This document shows, in pieces, positions 56,246-64,000 of a stretch of 64,000 bases of DNA. The stretch covers positions 295,717,168-295,781,167 of the forward strand of contig CM053029.1 in the NCBI GenBank assembly GCA_028564925.1, written 5' to 3'. Below the pieces are notes generated by a model. The model saw nothing but the letters and a program-made list of their open reading frames with translations, was not told the DNA's origin and searched no databases. Position numbers and translations under genes: made by a program. The stretch comes from Lithobates sylvaticus. Its lineage: Eukaryota > Chordata > Amphibia > Anura > Ranidae. Position 1 is the first letter of the stretch, and each line of letters starts with the position of its first letter.

Positions 56246-56361
56246 TGGGTGTTATTTACTAAAGGCAAATCCACTTTGCACTCCAATTTTCTTTCCCTGG
56301 GAACTTTTTCAATGCACTTGTAGAGCATAGCGGATTTGACTTATGTAAATGACACCCACAG
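56246..56361. mobile_element. Short MITE with GGGTGTTATTTACTAAAGGC ends
   Basis: 116 bp; the right end ATTTGACTTATGTAAATGAC then ACCC is the inverse with a few changes. It sits between the Myb-like gene and the transposase gene, outside coding sequence. Confidence 0.7.
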
Positions 56362-56674
56362 TGCTTTGTACGAAAACACGGAGCACAGCATTTTGGAGAA
56401 TACACACATGTCAGACCTGGTGATGAAAAGGAGTATTTTGGGTGTCAGTTATGCAGTACAAACCTTCTCTAGACCAAAGATTAGGTAGCAAACACACAAC
56501 ATGAGAATAATCTTTTTGGGAAGAAGAGACTGTTACCTCCTTTTGCCCAGAAAGTGCATTCCCACTGTCGAAGGCAAAGGGAAAAAATGTCAAAGTAAAA
56601 GAAGCTAAAAAAAAAACTGAAATGACAAGAAATCATAGGTTGGTTAAAATATCAGATTTATTAAAAAATGCCTC

Positions 56675-58836
56675 TCACACATCGTCAGGCAGAGCAATGG
56701 CCCCCCTACCCACAAAGTACTCCATATATTGGTCCCGGACCACACGGGCATTTAGAGGGGGCAAGCCTGGACGTGCCACTCGAAGGGCTGTGAGTTCCGC
56801 ATTTGGAGGGCCCTCCACATCTGGGCCAATGGGCACCACATAGTTCCTGTTATGTCTTTTGAGGAAGTTGTGCAATATGCAACAGGCAAGAACTATGTGG
56901 TTCAGTTTGTATTCCGCCAAGTTAAATGCCGTCAGGAACAGGCGGAAGCGGCTGGCCAGGATGCCAAAAGCGTTCTCCACAACTCTTCTGGCTCTGGACA
57001 GCCTGTAGTTGAAGACCCTCTGGTCCGGGGTGAGGGTCCTCATCGGGAACGGCCTCATCACATGGGGAGTCAACGCAAACGCTTCATCTGCGACAAAGAC
57101 GAAGGGGAGTCCTTCGGCATTCTCCTCTGGAGGTGGCAAGCACAGACTGCCACTTTGGAGACGCCAGTAGAACTCCGTGTGCGTAATGGCCCCACCATCC
57201 GATATCCGGCCGTTCATCCCCACGTCCACATACATAAACTCGTATGTTGCCGACACCACCGCCAACATCACTACACTATTAAACCCTTTATAATTATAAT
57301 AGTAGGACCCCGAGTTGGGCGGTGGGACGATGCGGACGTGTTTCCCATCAATTGCCCCTCCGCAGTTAGGAAAGTCCCAACGGCTGGCAAAGTGGGAGGC
57401 CACAGTCTGCCATTCCTGTGGCGTGGAAGGGAACTGTGGAGTGAAACAAGAAAAAAAAAATTAGTCACTTTGCACCTAAACATTGCAAGCAGATTAGACA
57501 ATCAACATCTTGGAACAAGAGCATTGTATAAAATTGGAGGCTGGAAAGTATTTGCACAGAAAAGTAGAGGCTCCCCTTCACAGATTACTCACCCCCCCAT
57601 CAATCCCCCCACTTCTGATGGGACATTGGCAATAACTAGGGTTTTGGGGGGGGGGGGGTGGACAGCTAACCCTCTGCACTTCATTGATTGGCAAATGGCT
57701 CAATAATGTGGGCTAGTTTGGCCAGACCCTCTGTACTTAACACTATTGGCAGGCCACAGGAAAGATCAAATAACATTTCAACCCCCCCCCCCCCAAAAAA
57801 AGGCAGGCACAGTGTGACATTATTAAATTACCAAGCAAGCTAATAGGAGGGAAAGAAGACAAAAAAATAGGAAATGGAATGTATGGAGGCAGCCCCTTGC
57901 ACTACATGCTTTGCTGAATTCATCCCTAAAGATGCGCACTATAAAGAGGTAGGTATATAGTGTGTATGGACCTTGGGAAAGCCAGCAGATAAAGGATTGG
58001 TACCATCTGACAGAGCAGTTGGGGGAGGGGGGTTCCTAATGAGTTTGCCCCCCCCCCCCCACCAAAAGAAAAAAAAAAGGGGGGGCTCTACATGAAGTAA
58101 ACCACACAGCAAACATTTGTGCATATTTTAGGGGGTGTTTTGGGGCAAACAATACTATGCAGCAGACAAAAGACATTGCTTAAGTGACTAGGCCATAGGT
58201 GTCTATTGGGGCAGAAGAGCATGCTGGGGAGGTAAGTGAAGGGAAAAATGCATGAAGGAGAAAAGGGGCACAGCATATTAGAGCATATTGCAATCATGGT
58301 AATTAGGGAAGGAGGTCAAAAATAGAAGACATTAGCAAACAGAGCATACATAGAAGGGAATAGTAAAGTAGAAATCTTACCTTAATATAGTCCTCCTGCA
58401 GGACCTGAATGATGGCAGAACAGGTCTCTGGAATAATGATTCCCAGGGCCTGGGGAGAGATACCTGAAGAGAACTTCAAATCCTGAAGACTTCTCCCTGT
58501 CGCCAAGTACCTCAACGTGGCAACAAGCCTCTGCTCCGGAGTAATGGCTTGTCTCATGCAGGTATCCTGCCGGCTGATAAAGGGGGTCAGCAAAGCCAAA
58601 AGACGGTGAAAATCGGGGTCCGTCATCCTGAGAAAGTTCCTGAAATCATCAGGATTATTCTCCCGGATCTCACGAAGCAAAGGCATGTGCGAGAACTGGT
58701 CACGCTGAAGCAACCAATTCTTGGTCCACATACTCCTCGTCACTCTGTTCATGGGCGGGTCTTGGCTCAAAGCTAAAAGCCCGACACCAATTCCGTGTAC
58801 AGCACGAACTCGGCGACGAGTACGCACGGGAAACAT
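56675..58836 (-). CDS. HARBI1-type (PIF/Harbinger) DDE transposase, two exons, 404 aa
   Basis: Exon 1 is 58836-58381 (152 aa) and exon 2 is 57433-56675 (252 aa); the sites TTAAG|GTAAGA and CTCCACAG|TTCC join them in phase 0. Exon 1 has the helical N-terminal region (FLRMTDPDFHRLLALLTPFI, RLVATLRYLATGRSLQDLKF) with GISPQALGIIIPETC. Exon 2 is the DDE domain: CGGAIDGKHVRI (Asp ~181), VDVGMNGRISDGGA, FVADEAFALTPHVMRPFP (Asp ~268) and RLSRARRVVENAFGILASRF (Glu ~305). Length and block order fit active Harbinger transposases. An AATAAA lies just past the stop (about 56658). All key residues are present and both exons are open. It cuts and pastes the element, with its Myb-like partner. It could instead be a domesticated gene. 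Confidence 0.88.
57434..58380 (-). other. Transposase intron
   Basis: 947 bp with G and C homopolymer runs (57646-57660, 57783-57794, 58049-58060). No nested gene seen; long frames on the plus strand (56852-57706) are shadows of the exon. Confidence 0.7.
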
Positions 58837-58923
58837 CGCTCAGAAGGTCACAAAAGGTCGGCTGGTCAGAACGGACAAACAGAAAGCACCGATAAACAGC
58901 AAGGCCTGAAAGAACGAAGTGAA

Positions 58924-59386
58924 NNNNNNNNNNNNNNNNNNNNNNNNNNNNNNNNNNNNNNNNNNNNNNNNNNNNNNNNNNNNNNNNNNNNNNNNNNNNN
59001 NNNNNNNNNNNNNNNNNNNNNNNNNNNNNNNNNNNNNNNNNNNNNNNNNNNNNNNNNNNNNNNNNNNNNNNNNNNNNNNNNNNNNNNNNNNNNNNNNNNN
59101 NNNNNNNNNNNNNNNNNNNNNNNNNNNNNNNNNNNNNNNNNNNNNNNNNNNNNNNNNNNNNNNNNNNNNNNNNNNNNNNNNNNNNNNNNNNNNNNNNNNN
59201 NNNNNNNNNNNNNNNNNNNNNNNNNNNNNNNNNNNNNNNNNNNNNNNNNNNNNNNNNNNNNNNNNNNNNNNNNNNNNNNNNNNNNNNNNNNNNNNNNNNN
59301 NNNNNNNNNNNNNNNNNNNNNNNNNNNNNNNNNNNNNNNNNNNNNNNNNNNNNNNNNNNNNNNNNNNNNNNNNNNNNNNNNNNNNN
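58924..59386. other. Assembly gap (463 N)
   Basis: Run of N. It hides the region upstream of the transposase gene and probably the right end of the Harbinger element. Confidence 0.99.
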
Positions 59387-59769
59387 GACTCCCCAGAGCG
59401 CTGGAAGGTGAGGGAAAAAAGATAACCTGACCAGTTTCGCTGGTCACGCCGGTTCCAACAGAGGTATCTCAAGATACCTTAGCCATAGATAATGTAACCC
59501 CTGCTCATGGGCACGAGTTACACTTTTCCTAGCACCTGGCTCAGTCCTCAGCATCTTTCAGATGAATGAGCTGAAAGTGTACAATGCACGACGCAGAGAA
59601 AGAGAGAGCGAATGGCAGAGACAGTGCTTACTATGTGCCACATCCAAAGTTCATAATGAAAAGAAAAAGGTTTCCCCTAGATGGACTTTATAGGCAACAA
59701 AAGGTTTGTATAAAACAATATCAAGGTAGTATAATAATAGAAAAATATTTATTCACATTTAAACATGAT
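59387..59769. other. Non-coding stretch after the gap
   Basis: No gene. ACAATGCACGACGCA at 59581-59595 recurs as ATAATGCACGACGCA at 59946-59960, on either side of the foldback. Confidence 0.4.
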
Positions 59770-59945
59770 AAAAAAAAAATATAGGAATGAAACATTGATT
59801 GACTGAGCACAGTCGGTTAATATCACCATATGAACCACATGTATGATGGAGGGTGTATGGAGGGTCCATCATACATGTGGTTCATATGGTGATATTAACC
59901 GACTGTGCTCAGTCAATCAATGTTTCATTCCTATATATTTTTTTT
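59770..59945. repeat. Near-perfect foldback, ~81-bp arms, 14-bp loop
   Basis: The left arm runs to ...CATGTATGATGGA (59850) and the right arm starts TCCATCATACATG (59865); arms match almost base for base, including the outer A/T run. Loop GGGTGTATGGAGGG. Either a recent inverted duplication or an assembly foldback next to the gap. Confidence 0.9.
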
Positions 59946-59949
59946 ATAA

Positions 59950-60339
59950 TGCACGACGCATGTGCTGTACAATGTACAGAGAAAGATAAAATATTCAAAG
60001 GGAAAGAGAGAGTTTTTGGACAAAAGATTCCATACGTGTCACTTCTATCAAAAATCCCTACCCACCTTGCAATTCTTTTTTTTTCTGTTTAGTTCCATTT
60101 TAAATCAGATTTAGTTTCAAAGGGTGTTTCACAGATTTCCCTTACCTAATTACGCATGCGTCTATCAGCTTTAAATCTAAACTAAGCCCTCCTATCCTTT
60201 ACTGCCAAGGAAGCAGCAATCTTAACCTCTGTTTGATCTGCAGTTACCATGGTGCTGCTCATGTGTTCAGTTCTGACACCTGCCCACATGCCTTTGACAC
60301 ATGTCATAAGTCATCAATGATGTAACACGTAGGGTAGAG
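59950..60339. other. Non-coding stretch
   Basis: No gene or clear element recognised. Confidence 0.35.
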
Positions 60340-60600
60340 TCCCGAGGACAATCCGCCGGACTTTCCAGCGGAGGTCCGCCAGACTTTACAAACGAGCGGA
60401 CTTGCCCACACACGACCAGACTTTTTCAAAATGAACGGACTTTACTCCGTGTGAGGGCAAGTCCGTTCCTTTCAAAAGTCCGGCGGACCTCCGCCAAAAG
60501 TCCGGCGGATTATCCGGCGGAATTTTGGCGGAGGTCCGGCGGACTTTTGAAAAATTAATGCACTTGCCCACACACGGAGTAAAGTCCGTTCATTTTGAAC
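60340..60600. repeat. GTCCGCCGGACTTT-rich foldback repeat (Harbinger-like MITE remnant)
   Basis: Many direct and inverted copies of AAAGTCCGGCGGA and CTTGCCCACACACG. Related in wording to 10748-11000 and to the left flank at 51715. Non-coding. Confidence 0.5.
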
Positions 60601-61310
60601 TCTCCATCGGCAAGATTGACACCTTGCTAGCCCCGTTGCCTAGTATGGATTTAAAGAGGAACCCCTACGCCGAAAAAACGGCATGGGGGTCCCCCCCAAA
60701 GTCCGTAGCAGACCCTCATCCGTGCACCCAGCCCGGCCAGTCAGGAAAGGGGTGGGGAACGAGCGAGCGCCCCCCCCCTGAGCCGTACCGGGCCGTGTGC
60801 CCTCAACATGGGGGTGCTTTGGGGAAGGGGGGGCCCTGCGGCCCCCCCACCCCAAAGCACCTTGTCCTCATGTTGATGAGGACAAGAGCCTCTTCCCGAC
60901 AACCCTGGCCATTTGTTGTCGGGGTCTGCGGGTGGGGGGCTTATCGGAATCCGATCCTGGCCCCCCCTGGTACCCCTACCCATTCACCTAAGGGAAAAAG
61001 TGTTAAAAAAAAACACAACACAGGTTTTTAAAGTACTTTATTAGACAGCTCCGGGGGTCTTCTTCCGACTTCAGGGGTTTTCTTCCACCTTCGGGGGTCT
61101 TGTCCGCTCTTTGTTTCTTCTGCCGGGCCTCCGCTATCTTCTTGCAGCTCTTTTACTAGCGTTGGCCCGGTCTTCTGGTTCGTCGCTGTTGTTGCCGCCA
61201 CCTTCTGCTTCTTCTTCTTCCTTCTTCTCCCGATGTTGACACGCCGCTCTCTCAGCTTGTAATGGCCAGGACGCGTTGTGCGGCCACTTATATAGGGACA
61301 AGAGGCGGGA
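60601..61310 (-). repeat. Dispersed TATA-to-AATAAA repeat unit, single copy
   Basis: On the minus strand: CCTATATAAG (61287-61296), a purine-rich tract with GAAGAAGAAG (61200-61230), AATAAA (61037-61042), TTTAACACTTTTTCCC, CCCCGACAACAAATGGCCAG, GTCCTCATCAACATGAGGAC, GGTGCTTTGGGG and the ACGCC/GGCGT hairpin near 60670. The order is the same as in each arm at 42913-44110, with the transcribed middle strongly diverged. A 140-aa frame (61450-61028) exists but has no domain I recognise. Confidence 0.6.
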
Positions 61311-61691
61311 TCACCTGCTGATGTCACAGTCCCAGCATCCCTGGTCTGAAGGTATAGTGGGGTTGGAGATCCCAGCTGATGAGGAGCAAGGAGAGGTCCG
61401 CTTTGTTCTTTGGTGTGGGACTTTAAGGTACACTTGCCAACGAGTTGCATGGCAGGGCAACATATGTCTGGTCAAGCATGTGGTGCCCAACCGTCTGATG
61501 TTTTGGCCATGCAAGATACGTTTGAGACATATGTTGCAAATAGCAGCGGTGCGATCTGCTGCACTCGTCTCAAAAAAGGCCCACACCAAAGAACTTTTGG
61601 AATAATGCGCAGAGGCAGCGCCCTGCACAGGCGGAGCTCTGCGGTGTGATTCAGTCAGTGTTCTGTCCTTAAGCTGGCCCCCGGAGTGCAT
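61311..61691 (-). pseudogene. BED zinc-finger (hAT transposase N-terminus) remnant
   Basis: The minus-strand frame 61691-61311 (126 aa) contains SSLVWAFFETSAADRTAAIC, then NICLKRILHGQNIRRLGTT and CLTRHMLPCH: a Cys-x2-Cys ... His-x4-His BED finger as found at the N-terminus of hAT transposases and ZBED proteins. No RNase H-like catalytic domain follows, so this is a fragment or the start of a deleted element. Flanking sequence to about 62190 ends in GTTCGAGTCGAACATG-type words typical of frog hAT ends. Confidence 0.75.
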
Positions 61692-62012
61692 CCTGCCTCA
61701 TTGGAGATGTGCCTCCTCCTCCTCTCTCCTATCAGGCACCCACGTGGAGTTAGTGACCTATCATCCCCTCCCTCTTCATCACTGGAGCAAACCTGGCAGT
61801 ATGCTACAGCTGGTGGAACATGACTGCCAGATTGCTTTCCTTGAGCATCCCCTCTCTCTGCACTCACGCTACTGCCTTCCTTTGGCTGGCTCATCATCAG
61901 AGCTGGCGGCCTTATATAGTGTGGGGCGTGTACTAAACCCCCCTGAGCTATAATTGGCCACAGGCATCCTCCCTGTGGCCAATTATGGCTCTCCTCGCTG
62001 CTGGCACTGTGA

Positions 62013-62060
62013 TTGGCCAAGCATGCAGGATCACAGTGCATGCTTGGCCAATCATCATCC
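62013..62060. repeat. Perfect hairpin TGATTGGCCAAGCATGCA
   Basis: The 18-bp arm TGATTGGCCAAGCATGCA and its inverse TGCATGCTTGGCCAATCA are separated by 9 bp. Confidence 0.9.
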
Positions 62061-62239
62061 AGCAATGCACTGCGTTGTGGGCCGTTCGTGCCACACGAAT
62101 ATGGCGCGAATGGCCAACAAAGTTCTGGATTCGCCGAACAGGCGAACGGCCGATGTTCGAGTCGAACATGCGTTCAAATCGAAACACCAAGATCATCCCT
62201 ATTCAGTAATAATTATTTCAAAAGCTTGAAATAATAATA

Positions 62240-62735
62240 CATATAGAGTAACACCTTAGTCCAGCATTTATGTGAAAACAAACTGCTCTTTATGCAAAGA
62301 AATGCATTGCTCTGTACAGTAAATGATGCTGGCAAGCAGCCAGCCTAACAAGGCTACAACATGATGATGTGTTTCAGATTGTAGTATATATCAGAAATCA
62401 TATCACTTATATCTCCCATGCTAGTAGATAATTAAAGCTTTAACTAAATTATGCATAACAATGAAATAAGACCATGATGCAAATAAACTGCTGCTGATAA
62501 ACGACTCAGAATAATGACAGGGAATCTTACTAACACATAATTTATTGAAAAAAAGACATTCTAAAGTTTAAAATGAGCTTAAAATAATTAACACATAAAA
62601 TCACCTTAGTGTTTATTGAAAAACTAACCACTCCATAGGCAGAGCTTTGTTACTTTGTACAGTAAATGATGCTGGCAAGCAGCCAGTCTGACAAGGATAC
62701 AATGTGATGATGTGTTCCAGATTGCAGTAGACATG
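62240..62735. repeat. Two direct copies of a ~90-bp block
   Basis: CAGTAAATGATGCTGGCAAG CAGCC... occurs at about 62319 and 62658 with similar flanks (CACCTTAGT upstream, TGATGATGTGTT downstream), about 340 bp apart. Confidence 0.8.
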
Positions 62736-62789
62736 TGCACTGACAAAAAATTAGTTCATTTTCGTTTTCGTTTCATTAATTTTTTTGCT

Positions 62790-63225
62790 TTTTTCGCAAA
62801 TTCGAAAATTCGGAATTTGGAAATCTTGGGAATTTCGGGAATATCAGAATTTCCGAATTTCAGGAATTTCCGAATTTCGGGAATTTCGGATTTCCGAATT
62901 TCCAAATTTCGGATTTTTTGAATTTTGAATTTCCGAATATCCGTAATTCAGAATTTCCGGATTTCCGTAATTCAGAATTTCCGGATTTCCGTAATTCTGA
63001 ATTTCCGGATTTTCAGAATTCAGAATTTCCGGATTTTCGGAATTCTGAATTTCCGGATTTTCGGAATTCAGAATTTCCGGATTTTCGGAATTCAGAATTT
63101 CCGGATTTTCGGAAATTCAGAATTTCCGGATTTTCGGGATTCCGAATTTTCAAATTTTCGGATTTTCGGAGTTCCAAAAATTAGAAATATCGGAAATTCG
63201 AAAATTCGAAAATCTAAAAAAAAAA
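62790..63225. repeat. Minisatellite of GAATTTCCGGATTTTCGGAA units
   Basis: Shorter units near AATTTCCG (62800-62930), then a regular ~24-bp unit GAATTTCCGGATTTTCGGAATTCA until about 63140, then decay. Frames across it (62712-63254) are repeat artefacts. Confidence 0.9.
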
Positions 63226-63410
63226 AAGAAAATCAGTTTAATTTGAATAAATAACTAACTATTAAATTATAGGTATTGGAATTTCCTTTCAAATTTGTCT
63301 GTTAGTGAACGTAACGAATACAAATTTATCTGAAGTTACGAATTATCTGAATTAATGAATGCGAAAGGGAAAAAACCTAAAAAAGAAAACGAATACACCC
63401 ACCACATCTA

Positions 63411-63787
63411 ATGCTGGCAATACACTATACGAGAAATCGGCCAAACCCATTTTAGAAAAACAAACATTTGGCCATGAGAGCAAACGATAGTGCCATCATG
63501 TAATGACCGATAAATCGTTCAGTGGACATAAATTTATCTATTTGTTTGTTTTGTTACATATACCTAGTGCAAACAGTTCGGACTGTAAACACATTAACCT
63601 TTCAATTTATCGTTCGTTCAGCAGAAAATTTCCAAACTTGTCTTTCGTTTTTTCGGCTGAAAAACGTCTTTTGATTGATTGAAAAACGATTTTTGATTTT
63701 GTGCCCATTAACTGGCTAAAAAACAAACGAACTGGCCAAATGACCAAATTTCAGCAGATTTTTCGTATAGTACATGGCCAGCATAAG
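63411..63787. mobile_element. MITE with TAATGCTGGCAATACACTAT ends
   Basis: The left end AATGCTGGCAATACACTATA pairs with the inverse of the right end TATAGTACATGGCCAGCATA; both continue as CGARAAATC. The interior has further inverted words around CGTTTTTC/GAAAAACG. Superfamily unclear. Confidence 0.65.
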
Positions 63788-64000
63788 AATTGGTAAGGTG
63801 CAATATATAGTAATGCAGTTTTCTTTTGTGTTTAGATGTGCTTTAAAGACATAATGAAGATATTGCAATACACAATGTGGTACAATACTGAAAAATTAAA
63901 GGATACTTCAGGAAAATGAAATATCCTGTATCCCCCACAGACTTCGGGTCTAATGCTGAAATAGTTACAGATAGTCCCCAGTGATTTAGCAGTGGGGTTG
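63788..64000. other. Non-coding end of window
   Basis: Nothing recognised. Confidence 0.35.

Larger units (their letters stand above)
51715..59386. mobile_element. Candidate autonomous PIF/Harbinger transposon with three genes
   Basis: The left flank is TAA (51712-51714) then GCCCCATACACACGGTCGGA, with a subterminal inverted pair (TACACACGGTC at 51721, GACCGTGTGTA ending at 51791) and further GTCCGNCGGAC words. Three open spliced genes follow: MADF protein (minus), Myb/SANT-like protein (plus) and HARBI1-type transposase (minus). The right end would lie in or beyond the N gap (58924-59386) and is not seen. Boundaries are inferred. A domesticated host locus is the main alternative. Confidence 0.55.

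Noticed and set aside
56852-57706. 284-aa plus-strand frame
   Set aside because: Opposite-strand shadow of the transposase exon; no family resemblance.
56675-58836. Host HARBI1 orthologue
   Set aside because: HARBI1 itself is a single domesticated gene with conserved synteny; here the gene sits in a repeat cluster beside a Myb-like and a MADF gene and near Harbinger-type ends. A transposon is simpler, though not proven.
58795-59472. Frames running through the N gap
   Set aside because: They are open only because N codons are not stops.
62712-63254. Asn/Phe-rich open frames of 69-109 aa
   Set aside because: Produced by a ~24-bp tandem repeat.

Overview
The window looks like repeat-rich intergenic DNA from a large-genome frog, most likely a ranoid or ranid. 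That assignment rests on the mix of elements: DIRS, Penelope-like, L1/Tx1-group, CR1/L2-like and BovB/RTE-like retroelements, Tc1/mariner, hAT and PIF/Harbinger DNA transposons, and many TTAA-flanked MITEs. I see no ordinary host gene, tRNA, rRNA or CRISPR array.

Layout: 1-~5.4 kb is a DIRS-type retroelement on the minus strand, cut by the window edge. 5.5-7.0 kb is a TTAA-type element with a ~1 kb palindrome. 7.0-9.2 kb is a 5'-truncated Penelope-like element with a GIY-YIG domain and a candidate hammerhead ribozyme. 10.7-14.6 kb is a cluster of small DNA elements, including a TA-flanked MITE, a truncated Tc1 and a minisatellite. 14.7-16.2 kb is an L1/Tx1-group tail. 17.8-22 kb holds a MITE, a probable solo LTR, a CR1/L2-like tail and a BovB/RTE-like fragment. 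22.7-30.9 kb is a nearly full-length L1/Tx1-group LINE with a TTAA MITE inserted at the start of its endonuclease domain. 31.5-33.7 kb is a Tc1-like element carrying two hAT insertions. 34.7-42.9 kb is a second L1/Tx1-group LINE (minus) carrying a hAT that contains a ~1.1 kb minisatellite. 42.9-44.1 kb is a ~1 kb head-to-head palindrome with TATA boxes and poly(A) signals. 44.7-46.4 kb is a CR1/L2-like fragment. 46.5-51.6 kb holds nested TTAA and TA MITEs and a dead Tc1.

The most interesting part is 51.7-59 kb. Three open, spliced genes lie together: a MADF-domain protein (minus, 311 aa), a Myb/SANT-like protein (plus, 218 aa, three exons) and a HARBI1-type DDE transposase (minus, 404 aa, two exons, DDE residues present). 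The first two diverge from a shared promoter of under 320 bp. The third converges on the second. The left flank starts with a TAA followed by a TACACACG-type end like that of several MITEs in the window. I infer a possibly intact PIF/Harbinger transposon with three genes rather than the usual two; its right end would fall in the 463-bp N gap.

Beyond the gap, 59.4-64 kb holds a near-perfect foldback, a GC-rich foldback repeat, another TATA-to-AATAAA repeat unit, a BED zinc-finger hAT remnant, a degenerate ~24-bp minisatellite and a MITE.
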